From contig JABMQQ010000005.1 in NCBI GenBank assembly GCA_013202495.1, forward strand, positions 1-35,703: 35,703 nucleotides of DNA, given 5' to 3'. A program made the translations under genes and the position numbers. Shown here piece after piece: positions 17,786-25,552 of the stretch; the first letter of the stretch is position 1; every line of letters begins with the position of its first letter. This stretch comes from Fidelibacterota bacterium. GTDB lineage: Bacteria > Fidelibacterota > UBA8477 > JABMPR01. The notes beneath the pieces were generated by a model, which worked only from the letters and a program-made list of their open reading frames with translations, made no database searches and was not told the origin of the DNA.

Positions 17786-18289
17786 ATGAAATTGAAGACA
17801 ATTATCCTACTGATGGCCCTGGTGAGCATGCTGAGTGCTCAAGATTATGAATTTTACAATCAGAAGCTGACTGACAAGCAAAATGAGCAGGCGATTTACC
17901 TTGAGAAGAATCTCATGGCAACTTGCTGCTTTGGTGGTCCTGTTTACATGCATGGTAAAAACCAGATGACTGAAGACGCCAAGATAACCATTCGACGTTT
18001 GCTGATTGAAGGTAAAAGTACTGATGATGTTTTGGACCATTTCAGAAATTCCATTGATTCCCGCACGAAGCAGCCATACGGTAATCGCATTCTTGCATCT
18101 CCCAAAGCCAGTGAAACCGTTGGCAAGGTCTCTTATTGGATGGTAGTACTCTTTAGTCTCATTGGATTGGTAATACTGGGATTAGCATTGAAAAAGTTAC
18201 AGGCTAAGAAGCAGGATTCTGACCCCAAGATCCAATTGTCAGATGAAACCCTTAATAAAATTGAGTCTGAACTTTCAGATTTAGACTAA
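17786..18289 (+). CDS. CcmH-like membrane-anchored protein with a CC motif
   Basis: A 167 aa exported protein: signal peptide at 1-18 (MKLKTIILLMALVSMLSAQD), a periplasmic region, one transmembrane helix (about 117-136) and a short cytoplasmic tail. The order and local patterns resemble CcmH/CycL of cytochrome c maturation: a Cys motif (here ATCCFGG, Cys47-Cys48), a helix MTEDAKITIRRLLIEGKSTDDVLDHF-like, then NRILASP leading to the membrane helix. Canonical CcmH has C-x-x-C; here the cysteines are adjacent, so thiol reduction of apocytochrome c is uncertain. No other ccm genes are nearby. It is convergent with the bifunctional nuclease gene and ends 2 bases away. Confidence 0.6.
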   Translation: MKLKTIILLMALVSMLSAQDYEFYNQKLTDKQNEQAIYLEKNLMATCCFGGPVYMHGKNQMTEDAKITIRRLLIEGKSTDDVLDHFRNSIDSRTKQPYGNRILASPKASETVGKVSYWMVVLFSLIGLVILGLALKKLQAKKQDSDPKIQLSDETLNKIESELSDLD

Positions 18290-18291
18290 GC

Positions 18292-18891
18292 TTAACTACG
18301 CAATTCCGACAGGGATAATGCGTTTAATTTATCTCTAATTAAAGCTGCTTTTTCGTAATCTTCGCTTAGGATTGCCTCTCTCAGATCACGTTCCAGATCA
18401 AATCGTAATTCGGCACGATGCGTTATTTCACTCACATTCTCAGCCAGGGTAGGCTCTGATTTATCCATCTGCTCATTTGCAACAGGCATTGAGATGGACG
18501 CCTCCTCAAAAACTTCCTTGGAAACTTTGATTGGAACTCTGGCTCGCAAGGCCAGGGCAATGGCATCACTGGGCCGGGCATCAATTTTTTCAATGCCCTG
18601 ATCATTTTTCACATTCAATTCGGCGTAAAAGGTTCCCTCTTTCAATTTTTGAATGACAACACTATCCAAGCCCTCAGTCATATTGGTGATGACCTGAGAT
18701 AAAAGATCATGTGTCATGGGACGATCAAGATTGATCTGCTCAAGAGCCAGAGCAATAGCCTGGGCTTCGAACTGTCCCACCACGATGGGTAGACTACGTT
18801 CATCATCATCCCTTGTTTGGAGAAACAGGGTATAACCCGGAGCCGCAGCCTGGGCAAAGAAGAGGATATTCTTGACTATTACTTCAATCAT
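18292..18891 (-). CDS. Bifunctional nuclease family (DUF151) protein with UVR motif
   Basis: Residues 1-135 form a DUF151/BFN domain (VIVKNILFF, LPIVVGQFEAQAIALALE, the DARPSDAIALALRARVPI signature). Members from plants have nuclease activity, but bacterial function is not settled. Residues about 158-193 form a UvrB/UvrC-type helical motif (LERDLREAILSEDYEKAAL-IRDKLNAL), often seen fused to BFN in this group of bacteria and likely mediating protein contacts. The 199 aa length fits that fusion. The gene is last in the murQ-to-prenyl-synthase run but separated from it by 135 bases carrying two operator-like inverted repeats, so it may have its own promoter. Confidence 0.92.
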   Translation of the reverse strand: MIEVIVKNILFFAQAAAPGYTLFLQTRDDDERSLPIVVGQFEAQAIALALEQINLDRPMTHDLLSQVITNMTEGLDSVVIQKLKEGTFYAELNVKNDQGIEKIDARPSDAIALALRARVPIKVSKEVFEEASISMPVANEQMDKSEPTLAENVSEITHRAELRFDLERDLREAILSEDYEKAALIRDKLNALSLSELRS

Positions 18892-18930
18892 TTCATCACC
18901 GGGATAAACTTAGCGCCAAAAACAGTAGAA

Positions 18931-18969
18931 TGTCAAACACTGACAGTACAAATATGACCTTTGTGGTCA
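18931..18969. promoter_or_regulatory. Pair of operator-like inverted repeats upstream of the bifunctional nuclease gene
   Basis: Two 15-base sites each have 5-base arms around a 5-base spacer: TGTCA-aacac-TGACA (18931-18945) and TGACC-tttgt-GGTCA (18955-18969). Their centres lie 24 bases apart, close to two helical turns, and 40-80 bases upstream of the ATG at 18891. This suggests a regulator dimer binding two sites. The arms are short and no regulator gene is adjacent, so the assignment is tentative. Confidence 0.4.
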
Positions 18970-19026
18970 ACTTGTGATCTTTAACACTTCTTGGCAAAAG
19001 TGAGAGGGATTAGATGGTAGATAATA

Positions 19027-20007
19027 TCAATTTTGTCGGTTGAGAATGATGTCTGATAAGACCTTAAGCATAGCGGTGTTTTTAAATAGAGACGAACTTA
19101 AAAGTGAGTCCGCCTCAGAAATCCAGGACGCAATCAAATCTTGAGCGCGTTGAATAGTCCCATGATCAATCATCCATTGCTTTACCTGGTCTCGATGATG
19201 TTCAGCCAACTGGCCGCCATTTTGAACATTTTGCCACTCTTTCAACTCACTTTGAGTCAGCCTGCTTTTCAAATCGATCCAGATCCAGGTTTTTTTTTCG
19301 TTCAGGACATCACTACCCAGACTTTTGCCCATGGTAGCTGATGAGGAGGTCACTTCCAGAAGATCGTCCTGCATCTGAAAGGCTCTTCCAAGAAGAACCC
19401 CAAATCGTGAAAGGGCTTCGATGGCGGCATCGCTTCCACCACCCATAATGCCCCCAAGATGGCAGGCTAGCCTGATGAGAGCACCTGTCTTGAGGTCAAT
19501 CATCATCTCATATTGCTGAGGCTCAACATGGTCACTGTTCTCAAATTCCATGTCCCAACCTTGACCTCTACATACATCCATGGCTCCATCATTAAAGGCA
19601 CGGAAGACGCGGGTGAATTTTGATTCCTCAATATCGGCAAGGAGCTGGTAGACATAGATAAGCAATGTGTCACCACTTAAGAGGGCTCGGTTGTCACCAA
19701 ATGCTTTGTGGAGGGTCGGAATTCCTCGTCTGAGTTCATCACCATCCATGATGTCATCATGAATGAGCGTAAATGTATGAAAAATTTCCAGAGCAGCTCC
19801 AACGGCAACTGCATCGTGCCAGTCACCACCAACTGCTTCTGCAGCAGCCAGACATAGCGCTGGTCGAAGCATCTTGCCTTCAGACCTGAGTGCGTATTTC
19901 ATAGGCTCAGAGAGATAATCGGGTTCAGTATCGAAACTTGGATTATGGAGATGTTGGGATATAGCTATCCGCCATGCTTCAATTCTAGCTTTTACATCAG
20001 TATCCAT
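19027..20007 (-). CDS. Polyprenyl (farnesyl/geranylgeranyl-type) diphosphate synthase
   Basis: Trans-isoprenyl diphosphate synthase, 326 aa, extending allylic diphosphates with isopentenyl diphosphate. The first aspartate-rich motif is DDIMD (Asp84, Asp85, Asp88) within TLIHDDIMDGDELRRG, and GKMLRPAL lies upstream. The second motif is DDLLE (214-218), with Glu in the place where most family members have Asp. KTGALI and NEKKTW complete the active site. The first motif lacks the two-residue insertion typical of bacterial FPP synthases, and an aromatic Phe sits five residues upstream, so a C15-C20 product is plausible but not decided. It follows fni closely (35 bases) on the same strand, joining isomerase and synthase in one unit. 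Confidence 0.93.
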   Translation of the reverse strand: MDTDVKARIEAWRIAISQHLHNPSFDTEPDYLSEPMKYALRSEGKMLRPALCLAAAEAVGGDWHDAVAVGAALEIFHTFTLIHDDIMDGDELRRGIPTLHKAFGDNRALLSGDTLLIYVYQLLADIEESKFTRVFRAFNDGAMDVCRGQGWDMEFENSDHVEPQQYEMMIDLKTGALIRLACHLGGIMGGGSDAAIEALSRFGVLLGRAFQMQDDLLEVTSSSATMGKSLGSDVLNEKKTWIWIDLKSRLTQSELKEWQNVQNGGQLAEHHRDQVKQWMIDHGTIQRAQDLIASWISEADSLLSSSLFKNTAMLKVLSDIILNRQN

Positions 20008-20042
20008 AATTCCCTTCTTGATGTCTTCCAGATGCCCACTGA

Positions 20043-21077
20043 TCAGTCAATTTTGTGCAAAAGACTGTGATTCCCAATCAATTCATCAATCTTGCTGACT
20101 CCAATGCCAAACATAGCCATTTCCAAAGTTTTCTTCCAGACCAGCAATTGTTCTATGAGCTTATCTGTATCGGTAGTCATGGCCTGTTTCAGCAATGCGC
20201 TGGCTATTCCGCCCATATTCGCGCCCAGAGCAATCGATTTTGCCAGATCGAGTGGTCGTTTTAGCCCACCGCTGGCAATGACACACAGATCTGTTTCCAG
20301 GTTTTCCATTACCTCAGCAGTTGGCTCACCCCAGTTAGCAAATTCATGGGCGGTTTGTTTCAATACCGATTGATCTTCTGATAAACGTGCCCGTTCAATG
20401 GATATCCAATTACTGCCACCTGCTCCTGCAATATCAATAGTCTCTACACCAACTCCTTGAAGCTTCTGAATGACTTCAATGGAAAGGCCCTGCCCCACTT
20501 CTTTTATGATAAGGGGCAGCGGAAATTCACGCACCCATGTCTTTATAGCATTCAACGCACCCTTGAACTGAGTATCCCCTTCAGGCTGAAAAGCCTCCTG
20601 GAGGGGATTCAGATGAATAATCAGCGCATTTGCCTGTAAGTCATGGCAAAATGTGGCAACCCTGTCCATAGACTGAGAACCCATAATCTGGGCAATTCCC
20701 AGATTAGCCATGATAACGGCTGTGGGTGCCTTTTCTCTGGCAATCAAAAAGCTGTCACGAACCTTTTCATTTTCAAGTGCTGCTCGGATGCTGCCCAAAC
20801 CCAGAGCACAACCAACAGACTCAGCGGCTGTTGCCAGGTTCGAATTAAAGTTGAAACTCTCCTCAACCCCGCCGCTCATTGAGCTGATCAGCAAGGGGAA
20901 CTGGAGTTCCTTACCTAAAAATGTTGTACGTGTGTCTATCTCATTGAGGTTTATTTCAGGGAGCGCATTATGAATGAATCTCCAGCGATCAAACCCGGCT
21001 GAAATCGAAAAATTTAAAGCCTCATTTTGAGCGAGAATCAGATGATCTCGCTTGCGTTGCTCAGTGTCCCTCGTCAA
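20043..21077 (-). CDS. fni: Type 2 isopentenyl-diphosphate delta-isomerase
   Basis: FMN- and NADPH-dependent isomerase interconverting isopentenyl and dimethylallyl diphosphate, the type unrelated to eukaryotic Idi1. Signatures: RKRDHLILA near the N terminus, FPLLISSMSGG, LGLGSIRAA, NLGIAQ, ALIIHLNPLQEAFQPEGD with the conserved QEA..EGD substrate site, IIKEVGQG, AGAGGSNW and ASGGLKRPLDLAKSIALGAN. No ATG exists near the N terminus. Two in-frame TTG codons are possible (21092 and 21077). I favour 21077 because GAGG lies 6 bases upstream, giving MTRDTEQRKRDH. Either choice overlaps the end of the upstream mutase gene, implying translational coupling. Confidence 0.93.
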   Translation of the reverse strand: MTRDTEQRKRDHLILAQNEALNFSISAGFDRWRFIHNALPEINLNEIDTRTTFLGKELQFPLLISSMSGGVEESFNFNSNLATAAESVGCALGLGSIRAALENEKVRDSFLIAREKAPTAVIMANLGIAQIMGSQSMDRVATFCHDLQANALIIHLNPLQEAFQPEGDTQFKGALNAIKTWVREFPLPLIIKEVGQGLSIEVIQKLQGVGVETIDIAGAGGSNWISIERARLSEDQSVLKQTAHEFANWGEPTAEVMENLETDLCVIASGGLKRPLDLAKSIALGANMGGIASALLKQAMTTDTDKLIEQLLVWKKTLEMAMFGIGVSKIDELIGNHSLLHKID

Positions 21078-22437
21078 GGCGAACCTCGCCAAACTCCCCG
21101 ATTTTATTCATAACTAAAGTTTGAATCTCTTCCATGCGCTCGGAGGTTTTTGCTTCAAATCTTACTACCAGGACGGGTTGAGTATTTGATGCTCTCACCA
21201 GACCCCATCCATCTCCAAATCGAATGCGCACACCATCCACATCGATGCAATCATAGTTCTCTTTGAAATAATTGGCTGCCTTCTCTGCGATTTCAAATTT
21301 CTCGGAGTCTGAATTACAGGTTAGTCTGATCTCTGGGGTTGAATAGTACTTTGGTAATTCATCCACCATTTCAGAGAGGGGACGATTGCTCTTAGATAGA
21401 AGTTCAAGCATGCGACCACCATTGTAGATGGCATCATCAAAACCAAAATATCTATCGGCAAAGAAGAGGTGACCACTCATCTCTCCAGAGAAGGGTGAGT
21501 TGAGCTTTTTCATGTGAGATTTGATATGTGAATGGCCTGTTTTATACATTACTGGAGTTCCACCGAACTCTAGAATTTTTTCCTCAAGCGCCTGTGAGCA
21601 TTTCACATCAAAAATAATTTTATCGTCTTTGGATTTAATGATGTCTTGAGCAAAAAGGATCATCTGATAGTCAGCCCAGACGACCTGGCCTTTTTCATCG
21701 ATCACGCCCAGACGATCGGCGTCACCATCGAAGGCAATACCTACATCATAGCCACCACGTTTCACTTCATCCTGAATATCTTTCAGATTGGCGGGAACGG
21801 TTGGATCAGGATGATGATTTGGGAAGGTTCCATCAACATCGCAATACAAGGCGGTGACTTCGCAACCCATTCTCTCATATACTTCCGGAGCGCAAAGTGC
21901 ACCTGCTGCATTTCCTGCATCCACAACGATACGCATGGGTCGTTTGAGATCAATACCCCTAACAACTGTATCCATATACTCTGGTAACAGGTCATAGTCT
22001 GAAGCGGTACCTTGCCCCGCTTCAAAGTCATCACTTTTAATGAGGGTGAGCATGTCCTGGATATCCTGACCAAAAAAGGCGAGCTGATTAAAGGTCAATT
22101 TGAATCCATTAAACTCTGGTGGGTTATGAGAGCCCGTTATCTGACAGGCACCATCCACATCCTCAAAATGAAATACACTAAAATAGTTTCCTGGAGTAGG
22201 AAGAATGCCAATATCCATGACATCAATGCCAGTAGATAGTGCACCAGCCTTAAAATATTCTTTTAGTTGCGGGGTTGTGAGTCTCACATCTCCTGAGAGA
22301 GTAATTTTCTTTCCACCGCGGCGCTTTACGATTGATGCGAAGGCACGTCCTAGAGCTACAACGACTTCCTCAGGAAAATCTACTGCTACTTCCCCGCGGA
22401 TATCATACTCTCTAAAAATAAAATCATTTACATTCAT
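21061..22437 (-). CDS. Phosphomannomutase/phosphoglucomutase
   Basis: Alpha-D-phosphohexomutase, 458 aa, moving phosphate between C6 and C1 of mannose or glucose. Domain 1 opens with FREYDIRGEV and carries the phosphoserine Ser103 in TGSHNPPEFNGFK. The metal loop is DGDADR (237-242), the sugar-specificity loop GEMSGH (318-323) marks a dual mannose/glucose enzyme (AlgC-like), and the phosphate-binding C-terminal domain ends with RASNTQPVLVVRFEA. Everything needed for activity is intact. It sits between murQ (21 bases upstream) and fni (overlapping). With manA at 10042 it would link fructose-6-phosphate to mannose-1-phosphate for cell-surface glycans. Confidence 0.95.
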   Translation of the reverse strand: MNVNDFIFREYDIRGEVAVDFPEEVVVALGRAFASIVKRRGGKKITLSGDVRLTTPQLKEYFKAGALSTGIDVMDIGILPTPGNYFSVFHFEDVDGACQITGSHNPPEFNGFKLTFNQLAFFGQDIQDMLTLIKSDDFEAGQGTASDYDLLPEYMDTVVRGIDLKRPMRIVVDAGNAAGALCAPEVYERMGCEVTALYCDVDGTFPNHHPDPTVPANLKDIQDEVKRGGYDVGIAFDGDADRLGVIDEKGQVVWADYQMILFAQDIIKSKDDKIIFDVKCSQALEEKILEFGGTPVMYKTGHSHIKSHMKKLNSPFSGEMSGHLFFADRYFGFDDAIYNGGRMLELLSKSNRPLSEMVDELPKYYSTPEIRLTCNSDSEKFEIAEKAANYFKENYDCIDVDGVRIRFGDGWGLVRASNTQPVLVVRFEAKTSERMEEIQTLVMNKIGEFGEVRLDEGH

Positions 22438-22458
22438 GTATCTATTCTCCTAAGACCA

Positions 22459-23385
22459 CTATTTGCTTGGGGTCTGTGTTTTTTCGAGTTCATCAACAGC
22501 CTGGCGAACGTTGCCATCGAAGCGATCCAAATATAGTCGGCTTTCATCTGCGGATGCATGGCTTTTATGCATAACCAGAGCCACCTTGACATAGTTATCT
22601 GATTTGATAAGCAGATCAGTTGCTTCTTCATAGCTGCAAGAGGTTATAGTGGACACAATGCGCCGTGCTCTATCTTCCAACTTGATATTGGTAGCCTTCA
22701 AATCTACCATGAGATTCTCGTAGACTTTACCCCGTTTAACCATGGCTGCGGTCGTAATCATATTGAGGACCAGCTTGGTAGCCGTCCCTGATTTCATGCG
22801 TGTTGATCCAGTGATCACTTCTGGTCCTACCGGCACAGAGATGAGAACGTCAACATCTATCTCGATATGGTTTCTGTCTGCACAGGTGAACAATACTGTA
22901 GCTGCTCCCAATTCTCGTCCACGCTTCAGGGCACCTAGCACGTATGGAGTGACTCCACTTGTAGCAATACCCATGACGACATCATTTTCCGTGACTGCAA
23001 GATCATCAACGAGTTTCCGACCATCTTCTGGAAAATCTTCAGCTCCTTCCACAGCAGTACGTAAGGCAGTATCTCCACCTGCGATGAAGCCTTGAACTCT
23101 TTCTGGGCTGGCATTGAAAGTGGGTGGAATTTCGGAGGCATCTAAGACGCCAAGTCTTCCTGAAGTCCCTGCTCCCACATATATCAGACGTCCATCATTC
23201 TGAAAGGCATGATCAACCAATTCAGTTGCCTGAGTAATATCATTCATTTGCTCAGCGACCTGGCCAGCGATGATCTGGTCTTCGCGGTTAATGATTTCAA
23301 GGATTTCACGAATCGAAGACGAATCCAGCTTCATACTCTCCGGGTTGCGTTGCTCTGTTAAAAGGTTGCCTAATTTCGATGTCAT
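22459..23385 (-). CDS. murQ: N-acetylmuramic acid 6-phosphate etherase
   Basis: MurQ cleaves the lactyl ether of MurNAc-6-phosphate, giving GlcNAc-6-phosphate and D-lactate, a step of peptidoglycan recycling. The SIS domain has the phosphosugar site GAGTSGRLGVLDASE (71-85), including catalytic Glu85, and GGDTALRTAVEGAEDFPEDG with the second catalytic Glu116. LTEQRNPES near residue 10 is the usual beginning, and SRMKSGT-type residues (GSTRMKSGTATK) close the site. Its 308 aa length is standard. Neither AnmK nor a MurNAc transporter lies in the window. The gene follows the CMD-like gene by 67 bases and precedes the mutase. Confidence 0.97.
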   Translation of the reverse strand: MTSKLGNLLTEQRNPESMKLDSSSIREILEIINREDQIIAGQVAEQMNDITQATELVDHAFQNDGRLIYVGAGTSGRLGVLDASEIPPTFNASPERVQGFIAGGDTALRTAVEGAEDFPEDGRKLVDDLAVTENDVVMGIATSGVTPYVLGALKRGRELGAATVLFTCADRNHIEIDVDVLISVPVGPEVITGSTRMKSGTATKLVLNMITTAAMVKRGKVYENLMVDLKATNIKLEDRARRIVSTITSCSYEEATDLLIKSDNYVKVALVMHKSHASADESRLYLDRFDGNVRQAVDELEKTQTPSK

Positions 23386-23452
23386 TATCTTAATGCTCCC
23401 ACCCTATAAATCTTTTCCATAATAGCCTGACTTTGCTAGCTCTGGCAGTCAA

Positions 23453-24202
23453 TCACGTATTTAATATCTCCTGCGTCACCTGATTGAAGTCCACTCTCAA
23501 CTCGGCGGCAATTATACATTGGAAGATGTTTGTAAACCAAATGATATCAACCCTGGATACGCCTGCATATAAAGCACCCCGAACATGAGCCCGAAACTGA
23601 TTGATCATCCCCGATGTCATCAGTGAAGCAAGAACTGATATTTCCCGTTCCTGGAGGGGAAGTCCAGAACGGGACAGGACGCGACCATAACCATCTTCAA
23701 TCATCCACCTTGTTAAATCCGGGTGCAACTCATCCATGACCTTTTTCAGTTTTGAATGATACTTACCATAGATGATTTGACTGGTCTCTTCACCAGCTTG
23801 TCTATGATCCTCCACATGTTTGGCACCATGCTTTACTGGAAAATGGAGTCTCAATTGTTTGAGAGCCTCAATAGTTTTAGGAAATCCAGCAAAGAGCAGT
23901 GTCTGCAGGATAGCCTCTTCAATCGCCTCCTCATCCAGAACATCAGAACAGACTGGTATCCAGGCATTTAACATGGCCTGATCATTTAGTGTCGTAGCCG
24001 TCACAAGGACTCCCAGGAGAAACATTTTCTTACGCTCAGAATTCTTGAGTTCTTTCCAGCAATGGGTAAGTTGAGTTTCGCAGGCAGAATATCTGGTTGA
24101 GAATACCATAGGCTTATAGGATAATCGTGTTGGAGCCTGATGAAACTCGAATTTTAAATATCTGCCAAATAATGGGTCTGGTATTGGAGTCTTGATGATC
24201 AA
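23453..24202 (-). CDS. Tandem carboxymuconolactone-decarboxylase-like protein
   Basis: A 249 aa soluble protein that appears to hold two CMD/AhpD-like helical repeats. The C-terminal one is clearer: LPLQEREISVLASLMTSG-MINQFRAHVRGALYAGVSR, then a helix ending CIIAAELRVDF. The N-terminal one shows NSERKKMFLLGVLVTA and EEAIEEAILQTLLFAGFPKTIEAL. The redox CxxC of AhpD is absent, as in PcaC-type members, so peroxidase activity is unlikely. Substrate unknown. It is the first gene of the minus-strand run that continues with murQ. The region upstream (24203-24339) is divergent from the CorC-like gene. Confidence 0.72.
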   Translation of the reverse strand: MIIKTPIPDPLFGRYLKFEFHQAPTRLSYKPMVFSTRYSACETQLTHCWKELKNSERKKMFLLGVLVTATTLNDQAMLNAWIPVCSDVLDEEAIEEAILQTLLFAGFPKTIEALKQLRLHFPVKHGAKHVEDHRQAGEETSQIIYGKYHSKLKKVMDELHPDLTRWMIEDGYGRVLSRSGLPLQEREISVLASLMTSGMINQFRAHVRGALYAGVSRVDIIWFTNIFQCIIAAELRVDFNQVTQEILNT

Positions 24203-24339
24203 TTTTTCAACATATCTTGCTGTTTGAAGATGTTAGCAATGCCCAAGACCAACCTATGGTTCAAGCTTGAATCGAATTATATTATTTGTATGTTGAACGT
24301 GAAAATGAGTACCAACCTTCAAGACTATAGCCCCACTTA

Positions 24340-25539
24340 ATGATCGAGATCATTCTCGCCGTTATTGGCCTTATTCTCAGCTTCATTTTTGCCGGAGCAG
24401 AAATTGCGTTGCTCTCGTCAAACCGACTTCAACTTGAGGTCTGGGAAAGGCGTGAGGTACGCGGTGCCAAGTCAGCCATGAAGGCCAGTCGCAACCCGGA
24501 ACAATTTCTCACAGCCACACTGGTTGGGAATAATATTGCCAATATTCTGACCACGTCATTCTCCACGGTGATGCTGATCCAGGTAATCCCGAATGAGTGG
24601 ATCATTTTGCTGATCATTTCCGTCAGTGTTCTTATCTTTGGTGAAATTATACCTAAAACACTCTTTCGAGAATTCCCCAACGCCTCCATGTTATTTTTTG
24701 GGCGTTTTGTCAAAATATTTGAGGTGATTCTCTATCCCCTAACCATTTTGCTACGTCTTTATCGGAAAGTAATTCTGAGAAGTGATGATGTTGAAAGTCA
24801 AACCAATCTGGACTCAGAGGAGCTGCATCTCCTATTCAATGATCCCAGAGAGGAGAGCGGTGTAGATGTCCATGAGCGTCAAACCATTGCTCGCATATTC
24901 ACCTTTAAAAATACCTCAATCAGCGAAGTGATGACACCTCGTCCTGATATGACTTCAGTATCCATTGATAGTAGTATGGAAGAGGTTGAATCGGCCTTTA
25001 TGGAATCAGGATATTCCAAACTTCCCGTGTATGAAGAAACTGCTGATGATATTAAAGGTATTGTTTTCCTCCATGACATTTTCAGGGGAGCTACCGAGCT
25101 CCGCGAGGTTATGCGTGAAGTCTATTTTGTCCCGGAAACCAAAGCTGCAGATGAATTGCTGGGTGAAATGCAGACCAAGAGTCTATCAATTGCAATCGTG
25201 ATTGATGAATATGGCGGCACTGCCGGTCTTGTCACTATGGAAGATTTATCTGAAGAGTTATTTGGCGAATTTACAGATGCCTTTGATGAAGAAGATTCAG
25301 CAGTCCAGCAACTTGATAAGGGTCTGCTCATCAAAGGAAATACCGAGATAGATCTTCTGAATGAGCAGCATGATTTTGCCATTCCCCCTGGTGAATATGA
25401 AACGTTGGCTGGATTTCTCATTGAGAGCCTCGGGCATATCCCTCAAAAGAATGAACAGTTTTTAACAGAAACCCACCGCTATGTTATCTCATCTTCAACT
25501 GCAACACGTATTGAAACTATATTTGTTCAGGAGCGCTAA
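24340..25539 (+). CDS. CNNM/HlyC-CorC type membrane protein with CBS pair
   Basis: A 399 aa protein of the hemolysin C/CorC/CNNM architecture. It has a DUF21 transmembrane domain (about 1-170, with FAGAEIALLSSNRLQLE and LVGNNIANILTTSFST and FGEIIPKTL), a CBS-domain pair (about 190-310, starting VMTPRPDMTSV and including IAIVIDEYGGTAGLVTMEDL), and a C-terminal CorC_HlyC domain (GEYETLAGFLIESLGHIP). Relatives act in Mg2+/Co2+ transport or homeostasis, while the 'hemolysin' label is historical. No strong Shine-Dalgarno is seen. It is probably cotranscribed with the LptG-like gene 13 bases downstream. Confidence 0.94.
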   Translation: MIEIILAVIGLILSFIFAGAEIALLSSNRLQLEVWERREVRGAKSAMKASRNPEQFLTATLVGNNIANILTTSFSTVMLIQVIPNEWIILLIISVSVLIFGEIIPKTLFREFPNASMLFFGRFVKIFEVILYPLTILLRLYRKVILRSDDVESQTNLDSEELHLLFNDPREESGVDVHERQTIARIFTFKNTSISEVMTPRPDMTSVSIDSSMEEVESAFMESGYSKLPVYEETADDIKGIVFLHDIFRGATELREVMREVYFVPETKAADELLGEMQTKSLSIAIVIDEYGGTAGLVTMEDLSEELFGEFTDAFDEEDSAVQQLDKGLLIKGNTEIDLLNEQHDFAIPPGEYETLAGFLIESLGHIPQKNEQFLTETHRYVISSSTATRIETIFVQER

Positions 25540-25552
25540 TTAGCGATCACTT

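Noticed and set aside
17632-17850. 72-codon plus-strand frame across the pfkB and ccmH-like promoter gap
   Set aside because: It overlaps the start of both genes, has no ribosome binding site and its translation looks random.
23453-24202. AhpD-type alkylhydroperoxidase
   Set aside because: The redox CxxC motif and its partner histidine arrangement are missing; the protein fits the PcaC-like non-redox branch at best.
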